Below, one piece after another: positions 1-8,170 of a stretch of 64,000 nt of DNA (within the stretch, counting starts at the first letter, position 1; every line of letters starts with the position of its first letter). Origin of the DNA: Bacteroidales bacterium (lineage in GTDB: Bacteria; Bacteroidota; Bacteroidia; Bacteroidales; P3). The stretch is taken from positions 124,001 to 188,000 of the forward strand of contig JAGBJI010000008.1 in the NCBI GenBank assembly GCA_017934545.1, given 5' to 3'. Position numbers and translations under genes: made by a program. Under the pieces are notes generated by a model. It did no database searches and was not told the DNA's origin. It saw nothing but the letters and a program-made list of their open reading frames with translations.

Positions 1-1
1 T

Positions 2-550
2 CAGATAAGTATTGTCCACGGCAAGATGAAATCCGAACAGAAAGAATACGAGATGGAACGCTTTGTCAAGGGCATAACCAATATAATGGTGTCAACCACC
101 GTGATAGAAGTCGGGGTCAATGTTCCCAATGCTTCGGTGATGGTTATCCAAAACGCCGAACGTTTCGGTTTGAGCCAATTGCACCAACTTCGCGGCAGAG
201 TGGGCAGGGGAAGCGATAAATCGTATTGTATACTTATGACCAAGGACAATTTGAGTCAGGATTCCAAACGGCGTATAGAGATAATGTGTCAGACCAACGA
301 CGGATTTGTCTTGGCACAGGAAGACCTTGCCCTGCGTGGTCCGGGCGATATAGCGGGAACGCAGCAATCGGGTGTCTTGGATTTGAAGATAGCGGACATC
401 GTCAAGGACGAACCATTGGTGCGTACGGCAAGGGATTTGGCACAGTTTGTTTTGGACAAAGACCCTATGTTACAGGATGAAAACAACCGTTTGCTAAAGC
501 AATACATCACCGCCCATAAAGTCATCACCGATTATTCCGAAATTTCTTAA
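2..550 (+). CDS. recG: ATP-dependent DNA helicase RecG, C-terminal part
   Basis: The reading frame is open from the left window edge, so only about the last 182 residues of a protein of roughly 700 residues are present. What is visible is the end of helicase domain 2: VHGKMK near the edge, the motif V region (STTVIEVGVNVPNA) and motif VI (QLHQLRGRVGRG), then the wedge-like tail with the RecG-typical LRGPGDIAGTQQSG. RecG remodels stalled replication forks and branched recombination intermediates in the cytoplasm. The first ATG inside the window (26) is internal, not a start. The gene is followed by a 212-bp gap with palindromes and a new promoter, so it ends its transcription unit. Confidence 0.95.
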   Translation, partial: QISIVHGKMKSEQKEYEMERFVKGITNIMVSTTVIEVGVNVPNASVMVIQNAERFGLSQLHQLRGRVGRGSDKSYCILMTKDNLSQDSKRRIEIMCQTNDGFVLAQEDLALRGPGDIAGTQQSGVLDLKIADIVKDEPLVRTARDLAQFVLDKDPMLQDENNRLLKQYITAHKVITDYSEIS

Positions 551-619
551 ACTTCCTATTTTTTTCTTTTTTATAATTAAAGATTTACCGTAAAAACGGG
601 GTAGTATATGCGGCCGTAT

Positions 620-682
620 TAAAAATCCTTTTCAGAAAAGAAAAAATTGTTTTCTGAAAACAAAAAATTATTTTCTGAATTA
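620..682. repeat. Cluster of TTTTCWGAAAA palindromes
   Basis: Two 11-bp palindromes (TTTTCAGAAAA at 629-639, TTTTCTGAAAA at 650-660) and a third degenerate copy at 670-680 follow recG. The same core recurs between genes throughout the window: 7262, 7283, 16485, 28621, 28642, 37681, 40640, 43305, 50495, 50582, 58508 and 58597. I saw none inside the genes I read closely. Confidence 0.7.
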
Positions 683-693
683 AAGTATTATGC

Positions 694-724
694 TTTGTTG
701 TTTGAAAAAAATTGTATACTTTTG
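694..724 (+). promoter_or_regulatory. Bacteroidota-type promoter
   Basis: TTTG at 694-697, a 19-bp spacer and TACTTTTG at 717-724 match the -33/-7 consensus used by the primary sigma factor of this phylum. It would start transcription near 728, giving a leader of about 35 nt for the gene at 763. Confidence 0.75.
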
Positions 725-762
725 CAAATTGTTTTTTTTAACCGAAAAAATAGATTAAAAAT

Positions 763-1314
763 ATGAGTGTATTCAAAATTAATTCGGGCAATAAGTTCGA
801 TTTGACGGACAGAGATTTTTGGGTCAAAATAATCATTCTGACCATTTCCATTTGGATAGTTTCTTTTACGGCGTTGGTCAAAATAGAGGGCGGACCGCTT
901 TATGCACTGCTTGCCGCACTGATAATCAGTTTGCTCAACGCATTTTTGCGTCCCGTACTGTCATGGATTTCCATGCCGTTGGTTGTATCCACTTTAGGCA
1001 TTTTTATGTTGGTAATCAACGCTATAATAGTTCTTTTGACAAGTTGGTTGCTTTCGCCTCATTTTGTGGTAAACGGCTTTTGGAATGCGTTCTTTTTCTC
1101 CATAATAGTGACGTTTTTAAGTTTCCTTTTGGGCATTCCGACCCATGTAAAAAGGCTCAGGGACGATATCTTTAATCAAAAAGACCTATCCAATGGCGGT
1201 GAAAGTCAGAAAAATAACTATAACAATGCGGACTCTTCCAACCGTTTTGATTCAGACCCTTTCAATGACGACCCTCAACAAAAGAATTATACCGATTACG
1301 AGGACGTTGATTAG
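763..1314 (+). CDS. Phage holin family (YvlD-like) four-helix membrane protein
   Basis: A 183-residue protein. After a short N-terminal tail (about 1-22) come four hydrophobic segments, at about 23-42, 45-62, 72-95 and 105-125, with a conserved-looking NAFLRPVLSWISMPL stretch between helices 2 and 3. This pattern is known from the 'phage holin, superfamily IV' / YvlD membrane proteins, which despite the name are ordinary chromosomal proteins of unknown role. The last 50 residues are polar and rich in Asn and Asp (probably disordered), an extension beyond the usual length of about 115-130 residues. The gene is 32 bp upstream of panC and probably cotranscribed with it. Confidence 0.75.
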   Translation: MSVFKINSGNKFDLTDRDFWVKIIILTISIWIVSFTALVKIEGGPLYALLAALIISLLNAFLRPVLSWISMPLVVSTLGIFMLVINAIIVLLTSWLLSPHFVVNGFWNAFFFSIIVTFLSFLLGIPTHVKRLRDDIFNQKDLSNGGESQKNNYNNADSSNRFDSDPFNDDPQQKNYTDYEDVD

Positions 1315-1346
1315 TAAAAAAGATTGCAAAAATATACTGTAATTAA

Positions 1347-2189
1347 ATGAATATTTGTAGAACAATCAATCAGTTAACACAAGCTGTAAACGAATTCAAA
1401 CAACAAAACAAAACCATAGGATTGGTTCCTACGATGGGAGCCTTGCACGAGGGTCACAAATCCTTGTTTGAGCGGGCAAGAAAGGAAAACGACATATTTA
1501 TTGCCAGCGTTTTTGTCAACCCCGTTCAGTTCAACAACCCCGAAGACTTGGAAAAATATCCCCGCAGCGAAGAGCAGGATTTGCAGATGTTGGAAACATG
1601 CGGATGCGACGCAGTGTTCGTTCCTTCAGCCGAGGAAGTGTATCAGGGACAGGAAGTTGAAACATGGCATTTCGGCCAATTGGAACAGGTGATGGAGGGC
1701 AAACAACGCCCCGGACATTTCTCGGGCGTGGCAAACATAGTGTCGCGTCTGTTCAAATGGATAATGCCCGACAGGGCATACTTCGGCGAAAAAGATTTCC
1801 AACAGATTGCCATCATACGCGACATGGTCAGCCAAATGCAAAGCCCCGTTGAGATAGTTGCATGCCCTATATACCGTGAAAGCGACGGACTTGCAGCCTC
1901 GTCACGCAACCGCAGGTTAAGCCCGCAGGCACGGCTTATGGCTCCGAAGATACACTACATTTTGACCAAATCCTTTGAACAGAAAGATGCGTTGAGTTTA
2001 AGCCAAATCAAATCCTTTGTTGAACACGAGTTTGACAAATACAAAGACTTTGAATTGGAATATTTCCTTTTGGTTGACGACAAAACATTGCAACCCGTAC
2101 GCCAACGCAGCGTAAACCAAGGCATAGTAGGATGTTTGGCTGTATGGTTGGACGGCGTCAGATTGATTGATATTCAGCGTTATTGGTAA
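1347..2189 (+). CDS. panC: Pantothenate synthetase (pantoate-beta-alanine ligase)
   Basis: PanC condenses D-pantoate with beta-alanine using ATP, giving pantothenate for coenzyme A synthesis, in the cytoplasm. The 280-residue length is normal. Family signatures are clear: TMGALHEGH at residues 29-37 (nucleotide-binding HIGH-like motif), SVFVNPVQF, RPGHFSGV, FGEKDFQQ and the SSRNRRLS KMSKS-like loop. ATG 1347 is the first start and is followed at once by conserved sequence. No panB or panD is adjacent. The next gene, ftcD, is 34 bp downstream, so the two may share a transcript although their pathways differ. Confidence 0.96.
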   Translation: MNICRTINQLTQAVNEFKQQNKTIGLVPTMGALHEGHKSLFERARKENDIFIASVFVNPVQFNNPEDLEKYPRSEEQDLQMLETCGCDAVFVPSAEEVYQGQEVETWHFGQLEQVMEGKQRPGHFSGVANIVSRLFKWIMPDRAYFGEKDFQQIAIIRDMVSQMQSPVEIVACPIYRESDGLAASSRNRRLSPQARLMAPKIHYILTKSFEQKDALSLSQIKSFVEHEFDKYKDFELEYFLLVDDKTLQPVRQRSVNQGIVGCLAVWLDGVRLIDIQRYW

Positions 2190-2223
2190 AGACAATTAAA
2201 CAAAAACATTACATATCTAAAAC

Positions 2224-3921
2224 ATGAAACAGATTATTGAATGCGTGCCTAATATATCGGAGGGCAGAAATCAGAATATAATCAACCAAGTGGTTGAAGA
2301 GATAGAAAAAGTAGAGGGTGTCAAACTGTTGGACGTAGACCCGGGCAAGACAACCAACCGTACGGTTATAACCTTTGTGGGTGAACCCGAGCAGGTATGC
2401 CAAAGTGCGTTTTTGGTTGTGAAAAAAGCACAGGAACTTATAGACATGCGCGGCCATCACGGCGACCACCCGCGTTTCGGTGCTACGGACGTATGCCCGT
2501 TGATACCCGTTGCCAACATAACTATGGAAGAGGTTATGGAGTTAGCAAGAAAACTTGGCAAACGTATAGCCGAAGAGTTGAACATACCTGTGTATTGCTA
2601 CGAAAGTGCGGCGTTTACGCCTGAAAGAAAGAACCTTGCAGTATGTAGAAGCGGAGAATACGAAGCCTTGAAAGACCGTTTGGGAAAAGAGGGACAAAAG
2701 CCTGATTTCGGACCTACGCAATGGAGCGAACAGGTTGCCAAAAGCGGTGCAACGGCAGTGGGAGCAAGAGATTTCTTGTTGGCCGTTAACTACAATCTGA
2801 ACACCACTTCAACCCGCAGGGCCAACGCCATAGCTTTTGACGTAAGGGAAAAAGGACGTCCTAAACGTGAGGGCGGCAAACCTAACGGCAAACCCGTTTT
2901 GGACGAAAACGGAAAGAAGATTTGGATACCGGGAACGCTTAAAGGAACCAAGGCTATAGGCTGGTACATAGAGGAATACGGCATAGCACAGGTATCAATG
3001 AACATCACCAACGCCACACAGACGCCGTTGCATGTTTGCTTTGACGAAGTTTGCAACAAGGCTCAGGCAAGAGGCGTAAGGGTTACGGGCGTTGAAGTTG
3101 TGGGCTTGTTACCGAAAAAGACTTTGATTGACGCGGGTAAATATTACTTGGCTAAACAAAAGCGTTCGTTGGGCGTAAGCGAAGAGGAACTGATAAAGAT
3201 AGCCGTTAAATCCATGGGATTGGACGACTTGAAACCGTTCAAACCTGAAGAGAAAGTCATTGAATATCTGATAGAAGACCGCAGCAAAAAGAAACTTGTG
3301 GACATGACCTGCAAAGCCTTTGCCGACGAAACGGCAAGCGAAAGCCCTGCACCCGGAGGAGGAAGTATCTCGGCTTATTGCGGAGCGTTGTCGGCATCGC
3401 TTGCAACGATGGTTGCCAACCTTTCTTCGCACAAAGCGGGATGGGACGACAGATGGAAAGAGTTTTCGGACGTTGCCGAGCAAGGACAAAAGCTTAAAGA
3501 TGAGTTGATTGCATTGGTTGACGAAGATACTAACGCATTCAACGTACTGTTCAACGCATTTTCTTTGCCTAAAAAGACCGACGAAGAAAAACTTGCACGC
3601 AGCCGTGCTATAGAAGAGGCTACATTGTACGCAATATCAGTACCTTACCGTACGTTGCAAAGAAGTTTTGACTGCTTTGACATCTGCATAAAGATGATTG
3701 AAACGGGCAATCCTAACTCTGTTACCGACGCAGCGGTAGGAATACTTTGTGCAAAAGCTGCATGTATCGGTGCGTTTATGAACATGAAGATAAACCTTGC
3801 AGGATTGCAGGACAAAAGTGCATGCGACGGAATGTTTGCCCACGCACAGCAATTGGTTGACAAGGCCTGTGAGATTGAAAAACAGTACACTGCCAAAGTG
3901 CTTGAGCAAATTTCAAAGTAG
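2224..3921 (+). CDS. ftcD: Fused glutamate formiminotransferase / formiminotetrahydrofolate cyclodeaminase
   Basis: A 565-residue bifunctional enzyme. Residues 1 to about 325 form the formiminotransferase (starts MKQIIECVPNISEGR; contains the GHHGDHPRFGATDVCPLIP active-site stretch), which moves the formimino group from formiminoglutamate to tetrahydrofolate. Residues from about 360 form the cyclodeaminase (ESPAPGGGSISAYCGALSASLA), which converts formimino-THF to 5,10-methenyl-THF plus ammonia. The fused form is known from animals and many Bacteroidota and channels the folate intermediate. It belongs to histidine degradation and fits an amino-acid-fermenting lifestyle. hutH, hutU and hutI are not in the window. 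A good terminator follows directly. Confidence 0.96.
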   Translation: MKQIIECVPNISEGRNQNIINQVVEEIEKVEGVKLLDVDPGKTTNRTVITFVGEPEQVCQSAFLVVKKAQELIDMRGHHGDHPRFGATDVCPLIPVANITMEEVMELARKLGKRIAEELNIPVYCYESAAFTPERKNLAVCRSGEYEALKDRLGKEGQKPDFGPTQWSEQVAKSGATAVGARDFLLAVNYNLNTTSTRRANAIAFDVREKGRPKREGGKPNGKPVLDENGKKIWIPGTLKGTKAIGWYIEEYGIAQVSMNITNATQTPLHVCFDEVCNKAQARGVRVTGVEVVGLLPKKTLIDAGKYYLAKQKRSLGVSEEELIKIAVKSMGLDDLKPFKPEEKVIEYLIEDRSKKKLVDMTCKAFADETASESPAPGGGSISAYCGALSASLATMVANLSSHKAGWDDRWKEFSDVAEQGQKLKDELIALVDEDTNAFNVLFNAFSLPKKTDEEKLARSRAIEEATLYAISVPYRTLQRSFDCFDICIKMIETGNPNSVTDAAVGILCAKAACIGAFMNMKINLAGLQDKSACDGMFAHAQQLVDKACEIEKQYTAKVLEQISK

Positions 3922-3966
3922 GGCGTAATTAAATTTTTTTATAATTTTCTGAATTTTAAATGCTTG

Positions 3967-3999
3967 GTACCCTCTTCAAACAAACGGAGGGTACTTTTT
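3967..3999 (+). terminator. Intrinsic terminator after ftcD
   Basis: GTACCCTC (3967-3974) pairs perfectly with GAGGGTAC (3987-3994) across a 12-nt loop and is followed by five T. Confidence 0.85.
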
Positions 4000-4012
4000 C
4001 AATCTTCGTAAT

Positions 4013-4570
4013 ATGCCTGACATTCATACAGATAAAATCCAAGACAGGTATGCGGCCATAGTCCGCCCTGCTCTGCAAGAACCTCTGACGGAGTGTTCGG
4101 TTACGGCATATGACGACAGTCAGCAACACATTGATTTACGCCGTTTTGCACCGCAGATGATGAAATGCTTTGAGAAAACTCCCTCAAACGCTGCGGAAGG
4201 GGGTTGGATTGAGTGCAACATAACGGCATTGGAAAATTTGCTTTCGCCCGGAAACTTGGTGCATTCCTCGCATGCGGGCTGCATAACGGTAAGCAAAAAG
4301 GTTGAAGCACAACAAATTGTGTTGCTTTTTCAACATTACGGACTGTTTTTGCGGCAAAACATCTTCGTAAGGCTTGAACGCATGCAGATTTTCCGCTATT
4401 ACAACCCCGTTCAACGCAAATACGTCTTTGTCAAAAACTTCGCCAAAGGCATTGACACCCTTGCCCAAAGAAAGAAAAGCATAAAAAAGACGGGCTTTCC
4501 GTGCATATGCAACATGGGGTTGAGGATTCATTCCAATTTCGTTAAAACTTTCTGTATTTCAAAACCTTAA
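4013..4570 (+). CDS. Hypothetical protein, doubtful
   Basis: An open frame of 185 codons starting at ATG 4013, only 13 bp after a terminator and without a recognisable promoter. I do not recognise the protein. The middle (about 100-150; RLERMQIFRYYNPVQRKYVFVKNFAKG) reads like real protein, while the two ends look low in family character and Cys-rich. The opposite strand is also open over 4184-4531 but less convincing. It may be a decayed gene at the edge of the accessory block that starts here. Confidence 0.3.
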   Translation: MPDIHTDKIQDRYAAIVRPALQEPLTECSVTAYDDSQQHIDLRRFAPQMMKCFEKTPSNAAEGGWIECNITALENLLSPGNLVHSSHAGCITVSKKVEAQQIVLLFQHYGLFLRQNIFVRLERMQIFRYYNPVQRKYVFVKNFAKGIDTLAQRKKSIKKTGFPCICNMGLRIHSNFVKTFCISKP

Positions 4571-4783
4571 AGCATGTTCATCCCTATACGTATCACAGGG
4601 ATAATCGCTGTAAAGCAAACTAAGGTTTTTATCTTTACGTCCGCAAGGCGGTAAAGTGTAAAGATACGGTGTAAAACGCCCTTGATAATACATATAAATA
4701 TTTAAAAATCTGTTAGTTAAAACGTTTTCATAAAGTGTAATTGCAGTATTTTTGCCCTCACTAACAAAAATCGTTTACACATT
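4571..4783. other. Intergenic region with two hairpins and a -7 element
   Basis: This gap holds a small inverted repeat (ATCCCT/AGGGAT, about 4580-4602) and a bipartite hairpin: ATCTTTAC 4631-4638 pairs GTAAAGAT 4658-4665, and CCGC 4641-4644 pairs GCGG 4648-4651. No T-tract follows, so it is not a standard terminator. TATTTTTG at 4747-4754 is a plausible -7 element for the gene at 4784; no clear -33 is visible. Confidence 0.5.
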
Positions 4784-5743
4784 ATGAAGATACAATTTTT
4801 ATTTCTGCAAAGCGTTAACGCCGTGACGGTTATGCCTTGCACTGCAACCTTTGAAACCTTGGTCAAAAAACTCACCGTACCTGCCGACACCGAAGAAAAG
4901 GGTGCTGCGGGTGCGTTGATTTTTGCTCTGCCCAAGGATGTTAACCAAGTAAAACGTCCGAAACTGACCGACCTTCAGGCCGTGACAATGCTCAAGGCGG
5001 ACGTTGACGGAGTGAGTCAGGTGAAGTTTTATCAGTTGATAAAGCGTTGTTTTGCAAGCGGTTTGGATTTTATCATGGCTTCGTCGGCATCGGACTTTAA
5101 AGACGGAATGCGTAAGGTGCATGTGCTGTTCCCCGTTCTCCGTCCCGTCGGCGTGGATATGGCCAAGGAAGCCTTTTTTCAGTTGATGCACCGCTTGGGC
5201 ATAAGCCGCTGTGAAGATTTTGCCATTGACGTCAAAGCCAGCATTAACCCCTGTCAGATGTTGTTCAACCCCGTCAAATGCGTGTACGGAGAATTTTTCT
5301 CGCTGTTCAGAATGACGGGCAATGTGTTTGAAGTAAAAGATGATTTAAATATTGCAACGTATTATCAATCATCTGATAACAATACGGCAAAGCCTATGCA
5401 AAAACCCGTTGACGCTTCTGCCCGCAGGCAATATATTGACATGTATTCCCACCAAGGCACGATTGAAAAATTTAACACTATGTACAGTGCCGAGTATGTG
5501 CTGGACACATGGCTTGCGGACGTTTACAAAAAACAATCGCACAAGCGTTATGCCTATAAATCAAGCAATTCGCAGGCAGGTGCTGTCATTTTGTCAGACG
5601 GAAAGTTCTATTCCCATCACAACAATTCCGACCCTTTGGCAGACAACCGTTCGCATTCGCCCTTTGATTTGCTGTGCATTCACAGGTTTGCGGGCGACAA
5701 ACCAAGGACTTTGCAATGGATAAAAGACAATCGCTTGATATAG
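4784..5743 (+). CDS. BT4734/VirE_N-type protein, primase-like partner of VapE
   Basis: A 319-residue protein. Its N-terminal two thirds resemble the 'VirE N-terminal' / BT4734-BF3469 domain common in Bacteroidales just upstream of VapE helicases (MLKADVDGVSQV, FIMASSASDFKDGMRKVHVLFP, AKEAFFQLMHRLGI). The C-terminus (FYSHHNNSDPLADNRSHSPFDLLCIHRF) resembles the end of phage and plasmid primase-polymerase domains found beside D5/VapE helicases. The inferred role is priming or initiation of DNA replication in a mobile element. The partner helicase starts 46 bp downstream. Which domain would do catalysis is not clear from sequence alone. Confidence 0.7.
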   Translation: MKIQFLFLQSVNAVTVMPCTATFETLVKKLTVPADTEEKGAAGALIFALPKDVNQVKRPKLTDLQAVTMLKADVDGVSQVKFYQLIKRCFASGLDFIMASSASDFKDGMRKVHVLFPVLRPVGVDMAKEAFFQLMHRLGISRCEDFAIDVKASINPCQMLFNPVKCVYGEFFSLFRMTGNVFEVKDDLNIATYYQSSDNNTAKPMQKPVDASARRQYIDMYSHQGTIEKFNTMYSAEYVLDTWLADVYKKQSHKRYAYKSSNSQAGAVILSDGKFYSHHNNSDPLADNRSHSPFDLLCIHRFAGDKPRTLQWIKDNRLI

Positions 5744-5789
5744 CGGTAAATATTTAATTATTAACGTTTTAAAAACAGATTTCAAAACA

Positions 5790-7028
5790 ATGAAAGACAA
5801 AGAACAAATTGCCGCCATGCTTGAAAAATCGGGCGGAAAGACGGTGAACAGTATCAACAATTTCGTCACCGTGTTGCAAAACTACATGTGGTTCAAGGAA
5901 AGTTTCCGTTACAACGAACTGTCGCAGAAAATAGTCATCGCCAACCCTTTGCCGTGGAACAACGAAGTCAACCGCGAGTATTGCGACGCCGACGCCGCCA
6001 ACTTGCGTAAGTACATGCAGGACACGTATTTCCTTGTGTCCAAGTCCAACCTTGACGATGCGGTGCTGATAGTGAGTGACAATCAGAGGTTTTCGCCCGT
6101 TGAGGACTACCTTTTGGGCTTGGAAAAATGGGACGGCACCGAACGTATCAAGGATGTGTTCAGGGATTTTTTCGGCTGCGAGGACTGTTCGTATCACTCG
6201 CTGGTGCTGCGTAAGATGATGGTCGCTGCGGTCAAACGTACTTTCCATCCGGGCGTGAAATGGGACTATGTACCTATAATTGTAGGTGAGCAGGGCATAG
6301 GCAAAAGCCTTTTTGCCAGACGTTTAGCACGCAGTAACGAATGGTTTGACGACGGTTTTGTCATCAGCAACGACAGCAAACAAAACGCCGAGCAGATTAT
6401 AGGCAATTGGATAGTGGAGTTCGGCGAATTGGCGGGCATGCACAAGGCCGACATCAACAAGTTGAAGAGTTTTATCACCGCCCAATCGGACAAGGTGAGG
6501 CTGGCGTACAGGGCTAATACAGTGTCGTTTCCGCGGCGTTGCGTGTTTATCGGAACAACCAACGAAACCGAGTTTTTGACCGACAAATCGGGCAACCGCC
6601 GCTTTTGGATTGTGGAAACGCATATTGAAAAAGCGACGAAAAATATCTATGAAGAGTTTAATTATCAGTTGGTTGACAAACTGTGGGCGGAGGCTTACCA
6701 TTACAGCGAGGTGATGAACGAGCCGTTGTTTGACCGCAACCCGAATTTCTGGCATACGGCCAAGATTAAACAAGAGCAACACGAAACCCAAGACCCTTGG
6801 ACTGACGAGGTTACGGCGTTTGTTGACAGCCGTTTGGCGTACAATCCCGACTCGCATTTCACCGCTTCCGACATTTTTAAATTGAAATTTGAACGCAATA
6901 TCGGCACTATGACCCGGGCCGATGCCATTCGTATCAAGAACATTTTGCGTGCCTATCCGAAACTGAAGGAAGGTTTTTACCGTGTTAACGGTAGACATTT
7001 GAGATGTTTCAAAATATCTAATTCATAG
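5790..7028 (+). CDS. VapE family (virulence-associated E) P-loop helicase-like protein
   Basis: A 412-residue protein with the VapE family pattern. Walker A GEQGIGKSLFARRL is near residues 167-180, an acidic Walker B-like EFGELAG near 209-215, a sensor-like VFIGTTNETEFLTDKSGNRRFW, and a C-terminal winged-helix-like part (ASDIFKLKFERNIGTM). VapE/D5-like ATPases act as replicative helicases of phages, satellites and integrative elements. With the preceding VirE_N protein and the HU-like protein at 8641 it forms a set often seen in Bacteroidales genomes. The repeat at 7043-7293 begins immediately after the stop and could be a cis-acting site of this module (inference). Confidence 0.85.
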   Translation: MKDKEQIAAMLEKSGGKTVNSINNFVTVLQNYMWFKESFRYNELSQKIVIANPLPWNNEVNREYCDADAANLRKYMQDTYFLVSKSNLDDAVLIVSDNQRFSPVEDYLLGLEKWDGTERIKDVFRDFFGCEDCSYHSLVLRKMMVAAVKRTFHPGVKWDYVPIIVGEQGIGKSLFARRLARSNEWFDDGFVISNDSKQNAEQIIGNWIVEFGELAGMHKADINKLKSFITAQSDKVRLAYRANTVSFPRRCVFIGTTNETEFLTDKSGNRRFWIVETHIEKATKNIYEEFNYQLVDKLWAEAYHYSEVMNEPLFDRNPNFWHTAKIKQEQHETQDPWTDEVTAFVDSRLAYNPDSHFTASDIFKLKFERNIGTMTRADAIRIKNILRAYPKLKEGFYRVNGRHLRCFKISNS

Positions 7029-7042
7029 TTAGTTACAATACA

Positions 7043-7293
7043 GTGGCACACATGGCACACATTGACACACTTATTTTCTATTAAAGATTTTTTATCAAAA
7101 TAGATTTATATAGAAATAGTGTGTCAATGTGTGCCACTTTATATAAATAATTGAAAAATAACTGTTTATAAAAAATAGAAGTGTGCCAGATATGTGCCAT
7201 CTAAAAAACGTGGAAAAAAAATAAAAAACGGATAAAAATAGATTCAGAAAAGAAAAAATCCTTTTCAGAAAAGAAAAAATTGTTTTCTGAAAA
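7043..7293. repeat. Dispersed repeat family A, copy 1
   Basis: About 250 bp that recur at 28407-28652. The core has perfect 18-bp inverted arms (7053-7070 and 7119-7136; inner half TTGACACAC / GTGTGTCAA) around a conserved 48-bp AT-rich loop. Outer GGCACAC units at 7046-7060 match GTGTGCC units at 7181-7198. It ends with the TTTTCWGAAAA palindromes at 7262-7272 and 7283-7293. Iteron-like spacing beside vapE suggests a replication or recombination site; a structured transcript is also possible. Confidence 0.8.
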
Positions 7294-7328
7294 GGATTTC
7301 GGTTATTTGCGGTCTTTTTTTACGGCGA

Positions 7329-7613
7329 TTAAACGGTTTGCAAGTGGGGTGAGAATTGGCTTTGAAGCCTTTGTTGCAATCCTGCATTGTCAAACTTGTA
7401 GGAAAAGGTGTAATCGCCGTTCAAAAACCAATCGGGGTAAGGGTTTTGCAGCTGCGGGCTGAGTACGGAGGTTTCGCTTACGGTTGTCAGCATGTCGTTG
7501 TAAGCCTCTTCCAACGTGTCGCCCACGCCGAAAACGTAAAGGTTTTCGTCTTCGGCATATATGCTGTATTGGTCTTTATTGCCTGATACAATTAATGTTA
7601 CATTATGTTTCAT
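7329..7613 (-). CDS. hicB: HicB-family antitoxin, lacking the usual DNA-binding tail
   Basis: A 94-residue minus-strand protein. It has the HicB RNase-H-like fold signature: DQYSIYAEDENLYVFGVGDTLEEAYNDMLTTV, then PDWFLNGDYTFSYKFDNAGL. It lies 4 bp downstream of a HicA toxin gene, the usual pairing. In Bacteroidota most HicB proteins continue after the FxYKFD segment into a helix-turn-helix that represses the operon. Here the protein stops about 17 residues later (QRLQSQFSPHLQTV), so toxin binding may be kept while autoregulation is lost. A truncation by rearrangement is equally possible. Confidence 0.75.
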   Translation of the reverse strand: MKHNVTLIVSGNKDQYSIYAEDENLYVFGVGDTLEEAYNDMLTTVSETSVLSPQLQNPYPDWFLNGDYTFSYKFDNAGLQQRLQSQFSPHLQTV

Positions 7614-7617
7614 AAAG

Positions 7618-7800
7618 TTATCTTATATTTAGGTTTTTCATTATCTTTTTGCGTATCGGCTCGCTTATTTCTTTGCTGCCGTGATACGGTACGGGTTCAC
7701 TTTTTACTCCGTCTTTTTCGTAAAAATAGTGGCTTCCTCTTGCGTATAGGAATTTCCATCCTGCTTTTACTATCAGTCGGTGCAATTCGGTGTATTTCAT
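7618..7800 (-). CDS. hicA: HicA-family mRNA interferase toxin
   Basis: A 60-residue minus-strand protein with the dsRNA-binding-like HicA fold: MKYTELHRLIVKAGWKFL, ARGSHYFYEKDG with the catalytic His, and VPYHGSKEISEPIRKKI. HicA cuts mRNA and is neutralised by HicB. An in-frame ATG at 7833 lies upstream of the predicted transcription start, so ATG 7800, where homology begins, is the better start. Order is toxin first, then antitoxin, 4 bp apart. Confidence 0.85.
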   Translation of the reverse strand: MKYTELHRLIVKAGWKFLYARGSHYFYEKDGVKSEPVPYHGSKEISEPIRKKIMKNLNIR

Positions 7801-7822
7801 GTATATTTTTATATTGAATTTG

Positions 7823-7830
7823 CAAAAATA
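7823..7830 (-). promoter_or_regulatory. -7 element of the hicAB operon
   Basis: On the minus strand the sequence is TATTTTTG. The predicted start point is near 7819, about 19 nt before the hicA ATG at 7800. No good -33 is visible. Confidence 0.55.
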
Positions 7831-7904
7831 CATAAAAAATGAAAAAAAATAAAAAATAAACTGAAAAAATGAGTAAAAAATTGGGTTGGTGTCGGAAAAA
7901 TTAA

Positions 7905-7912
7905 TAATTTTG
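7905..7912 (+). promoter_or_regulatory. -7 element for the gene at 7928
   Basis: TAATTTTG lies 16 bp before the ATG at 7928. It overlaps a longer open frame that begins at TTG 7886, which argues that ATG 7928 is the true start. Confidence 0.5.
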
Positions 7913-7927
7913 CATGCTTTGGGGATT

Positions 7928-8170
7928 ATGAAAAAGATTATAAATGCGTTGATTTCCCATTCGGGTAAGAATTTTTGCGTTCAAAGCGATAGTGTTGCGG
8001 GCTGTTATGCCACTGCCAAAACGGCGGAACAAGCAAAGCAGGAGTTTATACAAGCTGTTGATTTTTATTTAGATACGCTTTCTGTGGACGGCGAGCAGTT
8101 GCCTTTTGAAAAGGGTGATTATACGATGGAATTTTCGTATACAACCGAAGCATTGTCTTTTTTTTTCTGA
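7928..8170 (+). CDS. HicB-like orphan protein, N-terminal domain only
   Basis: An 80-residue protein with the same fold pattern as the HicB at 7329-7613: SHSGKNFCVQSDSVAGCYATAKTAEQAKQEFIQAVDFYLD, then LPFEKGDYTMEFSYTTEAL. It ends in SFFF, encoded by a T-rich run at about 8155-8167, exactly where a HicB would enter its helix-turn-helix. No HicA gene is adjacent on this strand. It is read as a solitary or truncated HicB, transcribed divergently from hicAB. Confidence 0.55.
   Translation: MKKIINALISHSGKNFCVQSDSVAGCYATAKTAEQAKQEFIQAVDFYLDTLSVDGEQLPFEKGDYTMEFSYTTEALSFFF

Noticed and set aside
763-1314. Phage holin as evidence of a prophage
   Set aside because: The family name is historical; such four-helix proteins are ordinary chromosomal genes, and no other phage gene is adjacent.
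4184-4531. Minus-strand open frame opposite the doubtful 4013 gene
   Set aside because: No promoter, no recognisable motif, and a poorer amino-acid pattern than the plus-strand frame.
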